Below, one piece after another: positions 48,804 through 58,806 of a stretch of DNA of 64,000 nt. Source of the stretch: Plasmopara viticola (lineage: Eukaryota > Oomycota > Peronosporomycetes > Peronosporales > Peronosporaceae); contig MBPM02000184.1 in NCBI GenBank assembly GCA_001695595.3, forward strand, positions 1 through 64,000, given 5' to 3'. A program made the position numbers and the translations under genes. The notes beneath the pieces were generated by a model. That model saw only the letters and a list, made by a program, of their open reading frames with translations, was not told the origin of the DNA and ran no database searches. The first letter of the stretch is position 1. Every line of letters starts with the position of its first letter.

Positions 48804-50018
48804 ATGGTAAGCAAGACAATTTATGCTACGTGCGTGGCAGCTGTGGTGCTTTTAAGCAGCAAAGTGAACGCGTCCACAGAGGGAGCGCAGATGAATGGAC
48901 AACCGTATCAAATCCAGGATAAGATTGGTCGGCCGGACGATAGTAACATTTCAAACGGTGTTTCTGACAGCTACGGCAAGCAAAACGTTGACGATCAGCA
49001 AGATGGACACGACAAGCCAAAAGGACACGAAATGCAAAGTGAACAACATAAACACGACCAGCAAAAAGGACACGAGGTGCAATATGAACAGCATAAATAC
49101 GACCAGCAAAAAGGACACGAAATGCAAAATGAACAAATAATCCACGACGGCCACAGCATCCACAACAGCGTCCACGATGGCATTGGTAAGCAAGACGAGA
49201 ATGGAAAGCAAGTCAGATACGACCACCAAAACGGACACGTTATGCAAAATGAACAAAATAAACACGACGGCCACAGCAACCACGACAGCGTTCACAATGG
49301 CATTGGTAAGCAAGACGAGAATGGAAAGCAAGTCCAATACGACCATCAAAACGGACACGTTATGCAAAATGAACAAAATAAACACGACGGCCACAGCAAC
49401 CACGACAGCGTTCACAATGGCATTGGTAAGCAAGACGAGAATGGAAAGCAAGTCCAATACGACCATCAAAACGGACACGTTATGCAAAATGAACAAAATA
49501 AACACGACGGCCACAGCAACCACAACAGCGTCCACGATGGCATTGGTAAGCAAGACGAGAATGGAAAGCAAGTCAGCTACGACAAGCATGACGGATTTGA
49601 CAGCAGCAACAAGAACAACGACGATAAGGTGAAACATTTCGGCCATGAAGGTGTGGGAGCTGTGAGCACAGAGGACTCCCAGCATAATGGCGATACGGGT
49701 GCTGCAACGGGCGTGGGTGAGGAGAACAACGACAACATCGGTGCTACAAAAACCCGATCCGGCGTAGGCAAATACAGAGGTGTCGGTATTGGAGCTGGCC
49801 TGGGACTCGGTGTCGGACTTGGACGCAAAGGTGGTGTGGGCGGTGCTTATAGCAAGGCCGGTTATGGACCATACATCCGCAAATATGCATCTATGGATAA
49901 GAAATCGAACGGTGATGCCAGTGAAGGCGTGGCGGAGAGCACTGCGGAGAATGAGAGTGAAAAACACTCGACGGATTCGGCACCGCAGTCGAATGCCTAC
50001 CCCCACTTGCGCGCGTGA
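48804..50018 (+). CDS. secreted His/Asn/Gly-rich tandem-repeat protein, 404 aa
   Basis: Residues 1-23 form a signal peptide (hydrophobic IYATCVAAVVLLSS core, cleavage near VNA|STEG). A short Gln/Asp-rich lead follows. Then come three 15-residue units of the type QQKGHEMQNEQHKHD (residues about 68-112), and three 40-residue units plus a partial fourth (about 113-270). The 40-residue units combine the short unit with HDGHSNHDSVHNGIGKQDEN. The remainder is Gly-rich with an alternating stretch (GVGIGAGLGLGVGLGRKGG) and a polar Ser/Glu tail. There is no RxLR, LxLFLAK or Cys-rich pattern and no enzyme motif. His-Asp-rich repeats could bind metal or give a structural or wall-associated secreted protein; a role at the host interface is inference only. 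The lack of stops on the opposite strand (50006-48951) is a by-product of the repeat. Confidence 0.85.
   Translation: MVSKTIYATCVAAVVLLSSKVNASTEGAQMNGQPYQIQDKIGRPDDSNISNGVSDSYGKQNVDDQQDGHDKPKGHEMQSEQHKHDQQKGHEVQYEQHKYDQQKGHEMQNEQIIHDGHSIHNSVHDGIGKQDENGKQVRYDHQNGHVMQNEQNKHDGHSNHDSVHNGIGKQDENGKQVQYDHQNGHVMQNEQNKHDGHSNHDSVHNGIGKQDENGKQVQYDHQNGHVMQNEQNKHDGHSNHNSVHDGIGKQDENGKQVSYDKHDGFDSSNKNNDDKVKHFGHEGVGAVSTEDSQHNGDTGAATGVGEENNDNIGATKTRSGVGKYRGVGIGAGLGLGVGLGRKGGVGGAYSKAGYGPYIRKYASMDKKSNGDASEGVAESTAENESEKHSTDSAPQSNAYPHLRA
49021..49580 (+). repeat. nested 45-bp and 120-bp coding tandem repeats
   Basis: 45-bp units start at 49021, 49066 and 49111. 120-bp units start at 49141, 49261 and 49381, with a partial unit from 49501. 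The units 49261-49380 and 49381-49500 are identical base for base. The 45-bp unit is contained within the 120-bp unit, so the large repeat grew from the small one. Both periods are multiples of three and keep the frame. Confidence 0.95.
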
Positions 50019-50138
50019 TTTCTTTACAGTTGCCGGCTACGCTAGCAGCAATTCTTAACACATTTCTATAAAAATGTACATATTGAAACGTTGATGTATT
50101 GCAATTCTTTGATAGTGAGTCAACTTTTTTAATATCTC

Positions 50139-53100
50139 ATGCTAAAGGTAACACAGCGACTTGCCGCTTGTGCTGACGCTTTCGCCATTCAGAGAGAGCT
50201 GTGTGCCCTTGTGGCCGACCTATTAGAGATTCAAGATCATCAAGAAGCTATAGATGAAGCAGTCGCATTTTTGACGGCATCGGACGAGCACTGGACTTTC
50301 GCCGCGGAAACCTTGCTTTCGAACTTAAGCGAAGATGCCAATACACGTGAAGTGCAAGTGGAGCTTTTAGATGCGCTGCTGAATTGGGTGACACAGGCAA
50401 AGCGACCTATCAATGAGAAAGCGCTACGTGCATTACGACAATACTTTCAGCTCTCAGCGACCTGTTTGGGTGACGATGGAGGTGGAAAGCGATGGGTCAA
50501 ATGGGGAGATCAAGTGCTGACTCTAGTGCACCAAAATGCAGCATTTATCAACTCTTTGGTGTCTTTGGAAAATGGAAACAAGACGGAAAATGAATTTGAG
50601 GAATGGGAAGGTTTTATTGTGAGTATTGTGACCTTGCTGATGGAGCTACGCAATAAAGTAGAGGGACATGACGATGCTACACCCGATCTGAAGACGGTGA
50701 CGTTCATTTGGAAGGTTGTGGTCGTAAAAATTGGTCACAGTTGAGTTGCTTTATGGTTAAAGCTAACGGAGTGTGACATGCTGTGTAGAACATGACGAAG
50801 TTGACGACTGCCTTTGGTCCAACGTTGATAAGCGCGTGTAAAGCTCAAATTTGTTTCGACTCTAAAGGAGCCGGTGATGGCAGCGATGCGGGTGGGAAAG
50901 TTGTAAAACAAGTTACAGTGGATAACATTGTGGCTGCGATTGTAGCGTCGGTCGAGCGAAGTGTTAGACATTTGCTGCGCGCTTTGAATGAAGACATGAC
51001 TGCTGTGCCGACTTTTAGCGGGCTGAAATTTACCAGGCTATACTGGCGAGCTTTTCAACGATTATTCGCTTTATTGGCTAATAGTTTGGAGTGTGAGTTG
51101 GAAAATTGCGTACTGGCAATTGTAAACGTGACAGCGACTTTTCTTTATGCTGAGCGGCATAACTTGGTTCCATTAAAATCAAAGCTAGAGCTGCGAGAAA
51201 TGCTTGACCAAGCGCTGGAACTGGCCGAGAAATTAGCTGGCGGTTTGATAAACGATCAAATCAAAAACAGTATTCGCACATTGTTATGGTATCCAACGAG
51301 TGATATGGTACGTGCGGTGAAGCAGCGCCAATTCATCGAAAATGCGAACGTTGATATTGAAAACACAATCAGATGGGGACATTTACTGCTGCTTTCTGCA
51401 TTTGCCGGCTTATGTGCTGGGCAAACCATTCTAAGCACTGCATTGGCCGAGTTACTGTTTGATGATTCTATAAGAGCTGCAGAATTTTTGCAATTGTTCG
51501 TTCGATATCGAGACTGTGTGCTAAATGATACAGTTTCCCAGTCAACTGAAGCGACAAAACTATTCACAGATTTAATGTTGCAGTATCTCTCAAGTTTTGA
51601 GGATACTGTTGAACTTCAGCTAGTGCTTATTAAGCAAACTTTGTATCCAGACTGGATGCAGCGCACGCTGTGCTGGAATATCTGGAGGGAATTGTTGTGC
51701 TTCTGTTGGGACGAAACACTCGCTGCGCAGACGCTCCAGCTACTTTTCGGGTTCACCCAATGCGGTGAAGATAATGCAGAGAAATCGTTTGTGCTTACGA
51801 GTGGAGTCGAGGAGGAAGTGTTTCAATTGGTTGCTTTCGTGTATAGTGATTTGCCGCAATCGCTCAAGGATATGTGTTTGGACCAAGTGTCCACAACTTT
51901 CGACATGATTACGAGTGAAGGTCCTGGTCATCATTTCAATTTCCATGTGGCGTCCCAATTACATTTGCTCGAGAAGCTTGTTGCTGTTCAGTTTTTGAAA
52001 GAGTACGATGGACTACGAAAGGAGGAATGGATTGCTAAGTACCTTCCTGTGTGCTTTGAATGTTGTGGTACCGTCCTCGAGCTGTTGTCAGCAAAAGACA
52101 AAGCTTTTGCAAAGATCCATAAAAGTCTTTTTGGAATGATGCGCGTGTTGGACATGTGTCTTTTAGTGTTGAAAGCGGTATTTGACGACATTGAGGTAAA
52201 GCAAGATGAGATTGTGGAATTATCAGTCATTGTGGCTCGCTTGTCCACCGAGGCACTGTCACAAATAGCGAAGCACAGCAAATTGATGCAGTCGTTTTTT
52301 ATCGGCATCCAAGTTAAGAGGAAACACTCAGGCCGAAGCGTGGAGCTGGAGAAAGCCGACGCCAATTGCCTTGGGCGTGCTTTGGAGTCCTCCCTGTACC
52401 TTTTATCGAAGCTTGGGTCAGTAATCAAGACCAATAGGAACAACCAGTGCGCACAAGTGATAAAAGACTTGCTCATGATTGTCGATGACACACAAAATTT
52501 ACCACAGGCCACGGTCGATCACATTTTAATTAGCACAGCACGATTTGTGGACTCTACTTTGTTCGATATGCAAATTGCTGATGGTGACATGCTTGTTGTG
52601 TGGCAGCTGCTGCTTTCCCTATTCCAGAGGCTATTTGTCACTCAACGCACACTTAATTGTCAAACAGCACAATTGATGTTGCTGCATTCAGTGTGTTTTG
52701 TTGCGGTGTATAAATTACTCGCTCATTCAAACATTGTCGAGCTAATCAGTGCCCCCTTGAGTGCGCTTATACCTGAAAATCTTAGGCATTCGTTTGTTCA
52801 ATACGTGAGGATGCGGAAGCTTACTGCAGCAGGTGTTGACGAAGCGCTCAAAAAGGCGCTCCAGTCCCTGAAGAACAACCAGAGTTTATGCTACTGTGTG
52901 TTTGAGAGTAGGTTCCCAGACGAGGTGGCTGAGTCGTATGCAGTACGAGTCGAAAGCAGCCAAGGTGACGCAGTCATGTCGATTGAGCAATCGGATGATA
53001 ATCAGCTCGAGGGCTCACCAGAAGAGCGTCGCGAGCTCACCCGTTTTGTCACTTTGTGTCGAGAGATTGAGTCCTCAATCTCGTCCATGAATGATGAGAC

Positions 53101-53191
53101 GGCAGCACAATTCCTGACCAGCAATGAGTTAAAAGACGCTACCACAGCGCTTGATAAACTTTTTGCAAAGACCAACACGCACTTTTCTTAG
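50139..53191 (+). CDS. 995-aa alpha-helical protein, possibly FIRRM/C1orf112-like
   Basis: Exons are 50139-50723 and 50789-53191, joined in phase 0 across a 65-nt intron (GTAAAAATTG...GTGTAG). The first ATG after an in-frame TAA (50130) was taken as the start; a TATTGCAATTCTT initiator-like stretch lies about 40 nt upstream. The product is almost entirely helical, Leu-rich and HEAT-like throughout, without catalytic motifs, signal peptide or transmembrane segments. The length, all-helical build, PDWMQRTLCWNIWRELL-type block and C-terminal helix (LCREIESSISSM...ALDKLFAK) recall FIRRM/C1orf112 (DUF4487). FIRRM is the partner of the AAA ATPase FIGNL1 that removes RAD51 in recombination. That link is a by-eye similarity only; another HEAT-repeat family is possible. 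Its 3' end converges on RIB43A with a 73-nt gap. Confidence 0.8.
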
Positions 53192-53264
53192 AACGGGAGA
53201 CAAATATCGTTTAATCGATCATTCCTTAGCTTATCGAATGCTCAATTAAACCCTTAAAGGGTTC

Positions 53265-54451
53265 TTAACGGTAAGATCGACCAAATCGTTGAAAAAAGCT
53301 AGGCTCAATCTTGCCGCGTGCCCGAAGATCGTTAATTTTCTCGCGTTCCGCTGCCTCTTTAATCTGCTGCTCATGTGTAGCACGGACGTCCAACTTTGAT
53401 TGCACTTGTCGTTGCTGAGCTTGATACGCTTCCATCGCAAGCGCACGCTGCAGCTCACGCTGATTTTGCGACTCCTGCTCTGCTTGCTCACTTTCTTGCT
53501 GTCTTTGGCGAACCTTGTCCGCCAGAATGTCGTCGTTTTGTCGAAGGTAATACTTGGTTTGCTCTCCAGAGAAACCTTTCCAATGGTCAACTCGGACCCG
53601 GTGGCCAAGTGGTACTCCAGGGAGTGATGCCTGCACTGGATTCTCACTCACTAGATTGCTCTCCAGCGTGAGCTGAATCTCGCGAGCATCTTTTTCTTGC
53701 TCCTGCCGACGACGGTCGCTTTCGTCTTGACGCTGTTGAGCTAAAAGCTGCTGATTAAAGCGACTGATTTCCGCAGACGCGATTGCTCGTTGTTGTTCGT
53801 TGCCTCGATGCAGTTCTTCCATCAATTGCTCGATTTCAAAAAGCTGAGCCATGTACGCACTTTGTGTTGTTTTCTCATTTGCATGGCGCTGAGCTTCCTC
53901 GGCCATTTTTTCTATCGACCACTGCTTCATCTGCATCGCCTGCAAGCGGATACGTTCAAGCCGAGCAATATCTTCACCATCAAATTTCTGAGCAGCTCCT
54001 TGAGCACAGCGGTCAGGATCGATACCCACTGTGCGGATTGCAGCAGCTTGTTTTCGAGCCTCGCGGACTTCGGCACTTTGATCATCCCAGTCGTTGCGCA
54101 ATGTCAGAAGCTCATGATGCTTTGCTAACGCATCTTTTGACTCGACCTGAAGCAAGTATTGACGAATGGCTGCATCCTCCTCTTCACTTGCACATTTAAC
54201 CCTGTACTCTTCTTCGTCCTGACGTTGTCGCTCTTCTATTTGATTCTTGACCCCTGCAATGTCGGCCTGGGTGGATGAAACCGTAAGTCTCTATCGCAGA
54301 CACGATAAACATTAAAGCGTACCCCAATTAGACGAAGGCGGCCAGGCCCGAGCTTTTTCAAACGTTCATTCTCACGTTGTCGCCGTGCCTCAATCCTCAG
54401 TTCGTCTTTGTTTTGAGGTGCCGTAGGCGGCGGCATCGATCCCACCACCAT
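53265..54451 (-). CDS. RIB43A-like axonemal protofilament-ribbon protein, two exons
   Basis: Exon 1 is 54451-54323 and exon 2 is 54266-53265, joined in phase 0 across a 56-nt intron (GTACGC...CCCAG). The product is 376 aa, the normal RIB43A/RIBC length. RIB43A proteins are filamentous microtubule inner proteins of the doublet ribbon in cilia and flagella. The sequence is coiled coil nearly throughout (Gln/Glu/Arg-rich). Landmarks are ARRQRENERLKKLG and RLRLIGADIAGVKNQIEER near the N-terminus, and HRVRVDHWKGFSGEQTKYYL, the family's conserved DHFKGFS..Q block, at about two-thirds of the length. It ends IEPSFFQRFGRSYR. The reading MVVGSMPP is used as the start; Met6 is an alternative. Confidence 0.88.
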
Positions 54452-54743
54452 AATAAATGCTTCTTAAGTAGATTATCTAGGTTGTACTAAGCGGTGATTG
54501 GTATGGCGGCACTTCATTCGGTGTTGTGGCCATGGGATGCAGCTTCGGTGTATTCGTGTACGACCATTAATAGCCTTCATCCGACAGCTGCGGGACATTG
54601 TGCATTCCTATTTTTATCTTTAGCAATCGGCTTTCTTATTTTTGATTTCTGGTCGATGTTTTCTTTAAATTGTGAATAAAATACATTTATGTGAGGCTCT
54701 GCACGAGGGGTAGTTATCGATGAAGTTTGGTGAAGCTAAATAG

Positions 54744-56816
54744 TTATACCGCTTCTTCCCTTTTATCGCTGTCATCCTCAAGATTTTTTAGATACTCATC
54801 AAGTGTCACATCGCCGCGAATCAGCACAGGCTGCTTGCGACCCAAGATTGCCTCCTCATCCACGTACACGGCACGAACGTCATCCATATCAGGCAAAGCA
54901 AACATGGTTTCCATGAGCGCACGTTCGAAAATAGAACGAAGACCTCGTGCTCCTGTGTTTTTGAGCAGAGCCGACTCAGCCACAGCCTCAAGAGCGCCTT
55001 CAGTCGCATAAAATTCCACGTCACTCAACGCAAATAATGCCTTATACTGTCGAATAAGACTGTTTTGGGGTTCCGTAAGAACTTGAATCAGCTCGTTCTT
55101 GGTCAGTCCTGTGGTGCTGACAAGCATAGGAAAACGTCCGATAAACTCAGGAATTAGCCCGTAAGATACAAGATCTTCGGGTTCTGCTTGAGAGAGAAGC
55201 TGACCAATGTGGTGGCTGCTATCACTGTGCATGTTGGGCATTTGTGCACCAAAACCAATAGACGATTGGAAGGATCGACGCGTGACCATTTTTTCCAGTC
55301 CAGCAAATGCTCCGCCACATATGAATAGAATGTTGGTCGTGTCAATTGTAATATACTCACCGCGCGGATTTTTCCGCCCACCCTTTTCAGGCACGCTCAC
55401 CATGCTTCCTTCTAGAATCTTGAGCAAAGCTTGTTGAACACCTTCGCCTGATACGTCGCGCGAGAGACTAACACTATCACTCTTACGCGTGATTTTGTCG
55501 ATCTCATCGATGTACACAATGCCACGCTGCGCGGCTTCCAGGTTGTAGTTGGCAGCCTGGTAGAGTTTGAATAGCACTGACTCAACATCTTCTCCCACAT
55601 ACCCAGCCTGCGTCAAGCACGTAGCGTCAGCAATCACAAGCGGGACCTTTGCTAGCCGAGCCAATGTTTTGGCCAACAACGTCTTGCCTGATCCAGTAGG
55701 TCCCACCAACATAAAATTGGTCTTGTCTAACTCGACACCTTCTAAATAATGCAATTTATCTTCCATTGTACGATGCTGTAGCTTGGTGTGCGTATCACCA
55801 GATGTCTCTGAAGTTGCTGTCATTTCATTCTGCTTTGACGCTTGAGATACTTTTGCATCAGATTTCTCCGAACCAGAGTAAATCTCCTCAAGTAATAGCC
55901 GACGACCCATTGTCGACGCTCGCGAATCTTCCCGGTCTACGCGCTGACGCATCGTTCCTTCCGCACGCGAGTGCTGAAGAGCTGCATTCTGTTTAGCAAA
56001 TGAAGCCTCCGCCTCCTTTCTCGCCTTTAGTAACTCAAGGGCATAGAGGCGTTTGTAGTGGTTGTGGACACCCACAGCAAGCGTCTTTTTGACCTTGTCC
56101 TGACCAATGACGTACTCATTTAGCCCATTATAAATCTCTCGAGGCGTCATCACGCGATCTTTGATAGCACCACTATTCGCCGCAGCAGCATGGTGCCCTT
56201 CATTTACCAGCTTTTCAAATTCTCCATCGGCATTCATGCGACTGACACGGCTGGACGACGGAAAGTTGCCACTATACGTAGAACCAGCCAAACTCGAGCC
56301 ACGCGTGGTCTGCATGCCTGGCGACAGCGATGAACTTAACGAACTTAATGCAGCGGCCGCGGCAGCGTTACGAAATGTAGGGCTAGGCTGAGCCGTGGAT
56401 TGCACCTTAAGCGCAAAGTGCAAGTTGCAGCTGACGCACTTGACCACGTCACCTAATTTAAACTCAGCACTAGACGTTGACGTGGGTGTTGATGTATTTG
56501 CAGCAAAATGTGATGACGTCAACTTGTCCGCACTGCCCAGTCGCTCGGCGAGCACCACCGCAGTTCCACACTGTGGGCAAGAAAGCTGTTCACCCACTGC
56601 CTTCTTACTTTTTCCATCATTTGGAGGACCAGTGACAATTCCTCGAGCCGCGTAAAACATGCAAGTGTCGGCAATAGGACGCTGCAGACGGCTGGAGGAT
56701 GCGGAGAGCTGCGACAAGGTGCGACGCAACACCGGGGTTGCTGATGCGCGCGTAAGCTGTAGATGATGCTTAACACAAGCAAGCACTGTAGCCTTGGGTG
56801 GAAAGTAGTGGAGCAT
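54744..56816 (-). CDS. clpX: ClpX, mitochondrial ATP-dependent protease regulatory subunit, 690 aa
   Basis: AAA+ unfoldase that feeds substrates to the ClpP protease. The N-terminus is Arg/Ser/Ala-rich without acidic residues for about 45 residues, as expected of a mitochondrial targeting peptide. A C4 zinc-binding domain follows (C80, C83, C127, C130). The AAA+ core has Walker A GPTGSGKT at 372-379, pore loop GYVGED at 405-410, and Walker [11 protein letters not shown] at about 433-442. [11 protein letters not shown] follows at about 501. IGF (520-522) is the loop that docks ClpP, and the sensor-2 region is [10 protein letters not shown] (Arg624). It is longer than bacterial ClpX (about 420 aa) because of the N-terminal extension and an insert at about 260-350. 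It is a single exon with no breaks. Confidence 0.95.
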   Translation of the reverse strand: MLHYFPPKATVLACVKHHLQLTRASATPVLRRTLSQLSASSSRLQRPIADTCMFYAARGIVTGPPNDGKSKKAVGEQLSCPQCGTAVVLAERLGSADKLTSSHFAANTSTPTSTSSAEFKLGDVVKCVSCNLHFALKVQSTAQPSPTFRNAAAAAALSSLSSSLSPGMQTTRGSSLAGSTYSGNFPSSSRVSRMNADGEFEKLVNEGHHAAAANSGAIKDRVMTPREIYNGLNEYVIGQDKVKKTLAVGVHNHYKRLYALELLKARKEAEASFAKQNAALQHSRAEGTMRQRVDREDSRASTMGRRLLLEEIYSGSEKSDAKVSQASKQNEMTATSETSGDTHTKLQHRTMEDKLHYLEGVELDKTNFMLVGPTGSGKTLLAKTLARLAKVPLVIADATCLTQAGYVGEDVESVLFKLYQAANYNLEAAQRGIVYIDEIDKITRKSDSVSLSRDVSGEGVQQALLKILEGSMVSVPEKGGRKNPRGEYITIDTTNILFICGGAFAGLEKMVTRRSFQSSIGFGAQMPNMHSDSSHHIGQLLSQAEPEDLVSYGLIPEFIGRFPMLVSTTGLTKNELIQVLTEPQNSLIRQYKALFALSDVEFYATEGALEAVAESALLKNTGARGLRSIFERALMETMFALPDMDDVRAVYVDEEAILGRKQPVLIRGDVTLDEYLKNLEDDSDKREEAV

Positions 56817-57249
56817 TGCGGATAAAGGTCGGGGTCAAGCAGTTGAGCGCGGAGCGAAGTGGCCGCTACGAAGTGGGACTTGAAGTAAGGAAACCGAAGC
56901 CTTCCACCAATCAGCAGACAGAATGGGATGTACATATCTAAATACTGAGGCTTGCTGTGTTTATGAAGTACTAACACTTACTAAATTACACTTCGATATA
57001 ACTCAATAATGATAGGTTTTCTTAGCAAAAGCCTCGTTATTGAAACATCGACTAATGCTTTACTTACGAGACGCGCAATAAGATAGCGCTAATATGGTGC
57101 AATCGACCCGAAGTTCAACTGGGACCTACTAATTGTATAATTCGATTAGGCGCACACGTGGCTTCTGCCAACGGATGATCAAGAAGATGGCTCTTTTCGA
57201 GACAGGCACAGATCCGGTGTCCTAGCTTGTCGTGTCTAAACCAGCAGAT
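56817..57249. other. upstream region of clpX, no gene recognised
   Basis: About 430 bases. A CCAAT is present on the plus strand near 56910. No initiator match of good quality was seen. Confidence 0.4.
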
Positions 57250-57465
57250 CTAGCTTGCTCGACAATTTTCAGGTGAATCTGAATCAGCGGTCCTATGGAC
57301 ACCACTAATAAAGATACTGATGACGAGTATCCCCCACCCGCACAACATCATAATGAGCAGAATATTTGTGACCGCTGTCTCCTTGAAGTGTCTTTTTACC
57401 TTTCTGCCTGCACTTTGAGAAATAAAAGGCAAGGCGAACAAATTTTCAATTTTTTCTGAACACAT
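57250..57465 (-). pseudogene. single-TM protein fragment
   Basis: A 71-codon frame with one strong hydrophobic segment (TNILLIMMLCGWGILVISIFIS) followed by HRTADSDSPENC. The pattern of a WG-containing hydrophobic segment then a short polar Cys stretch recalls the membrane-anchor part of large oomycete membrane LRR-type proteins. Nothing on either side extends it, so it is probably a broken fragment, or chance. Confidence 0.25.
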
Positions 57466-58138
57466 TCTGCTGGAGACTAGCGCTCTGTGATGAAGGCCAT
57501 TTTCTTTTCGTTCCTCAATATACTATTTAAAGGAGGTGCCGCAATCATTATCTTGCTTAAGCAGCACTATGCCAATGTTGACATTATCTCTGGTAAATCC
57601 AAGGGCGTAGACGAGGCTTATAGACTTCCGACAGCTCGCTGCTCATTTAGCGAATCGCCGTGTGGGCCACGGATTTGATTCTGTAAGAGGTCTCGTAGAG
57701 CCTTGCACAATTTCCATGTACATTCAAATCCTGGTGTGGGAACCGAAATAGCCGTTTTTCTTTGGTTTGACAGAAGCGCCATGTGGCTTTAGAAGTATAT
57801 CATTCTCTACGACTATGTCGTTGTCGATCAGAAACGACAACTTAAGCTGGATCTGCCAAACCCTTCTTGTAGTGGAGCAGACTCATAGCTGCGATTACTG
57901 TCGAGACATTAGCCGCTCGACTCTAAAAGCTTCGCCTTTATCAAGAAAGTTGTACTCGGGTCTCGAGATTGTCATTAGTTAATGTCCTGCTTTTAGTACC
58001 ATTAATGCAGTCAAAATTCTATTACCTGCGCAAAAGCATGCCAACTAGCACAGAGCTTGCCTACTTTTTCAAATAATCATGGTCTGATATAGAAGACAAA
58101 AGACTTTTGTACTCGAAAGTTGCACTCGAGTGTGTATT
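57466..58138. other. gap holding the tRNA-like repeat, no gene
   Basis: Decayed sequence between the TM fragment and the Gypsy remnant. Apart from the repeat listed separately at 57613, nothing is recognised. Confidence 0.35.
57613..57695 (+). repeat. tRNA-like/SINE-like repeat, copy 2
   Basis: Homologous to 32421-32515. It shares GAGGCTTATAGACTTCCGAC with transition-type differences, and the CCACGGATTTGATTCTG segment where the other copy has CCACGGGTTTGACCCTC. The copies diverge most in the middle, with a length difference of about 10 bases. Confidence 0.4.
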
Positions 58139-58806
58139 TTATGGTATGCAACTCCTTGTCACGATCGTAGTATTTCTATGCGGCAGCTCTAAGCTTCCTG
58201 AACAAGAGGAAGTAAACTTTATGCCTGCCAGCTTCGTCGGCGCTGATAAATAAGCAATCGTATGGCCGCCCTCATCGATTTGCTGTAACACGTGACCCCG
58301 TAAAACAAGGCGAAACGGCTGTATTCTGTTCGGCAAAGCCAAAAATGGCGCTTGCTGAATGGTTTGCTCGAACGTATTAGAGCATTCTGGTGCTGGCCTT
58401 CCCACGACCACTTCCCGTTCTTTTCGAATAAAATGGACAGAGACTTTGCAAACCTTGACAGTAAATGTGCAAAGAATGTGCTAGATTTCCTTTTCTCTGT
58501 AAAATTGTGGCCTGCATCAAGCCAAGGCGAGTCTGAGCTCTAGAAACCGAATCAAGTTATTAGACTATTTACAAAGCAGCGAAGGTCCATAATGTGCTCC
58601 ACTGCAAAAAAACATTTGACGATGCTGTGATAAAGCTGATAGGCACTTTTTGCCTTTGAGGCTGGATGAGCTCTTAGGGACATCTGCCCTCCTTTAATGC
58701 GGCTAAATTCATACCGACCATCAAGATATGTCCTTAAAATCCGTTGCACTTGAAGAAAAAATTGCGACCAGACGATCGAGGCACTTGAAGGTCCTAGCGG
58801 GATCAC
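58139..58806 (-). pseudogene. decayed Ty3/Gypsy reverse transcriptase and RNase H
   Basis: The minus strand carries in order IPLGPSSAS...FLQVQRILRTYLD (RT block usually MPFGL.NAP..FQ), then IVKCFFAVEHIMDLRCFV (usually KC.F....V.FLGH.V), then FAKSLSILFEKNGKWSWEG. After a frameshift come ECSNTFEQTIQQAPFLALPN and then QQIDEGGHTIAYLSAPTKLA (usually F..LK..L..APVL..PD, then Q.D..G.PIAY.S..L). Stops and at least one frameshift show it is dead. The following RNase H/integrase part should lie below 58139 but was not recognised. Confidence 0.7.

Noticed and set aside
49141..49580. Regular repeats that might suggest a CRISPR array
   Set aside because: The units are contiguous 120-bp coding repeats with no unique spacers, and the genome is eukaryotic.
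48951..50006. 351-codon open frame antisense to the secreted repeat protein
   Set aside because: It is a by-product of tandem repeats that lack stops on the complementary strand. The plus frame has the signal peptide, the promoter motif and the better protein-like composition.
54494..54679. 61-codon plus frame with a hydrophobic stretch between RIB43A and clpX
   Set aside because: It lies in a 290-bp gap between the RIB43A 5' end and the clpX 3' end, with no supporting signals; probably chance.
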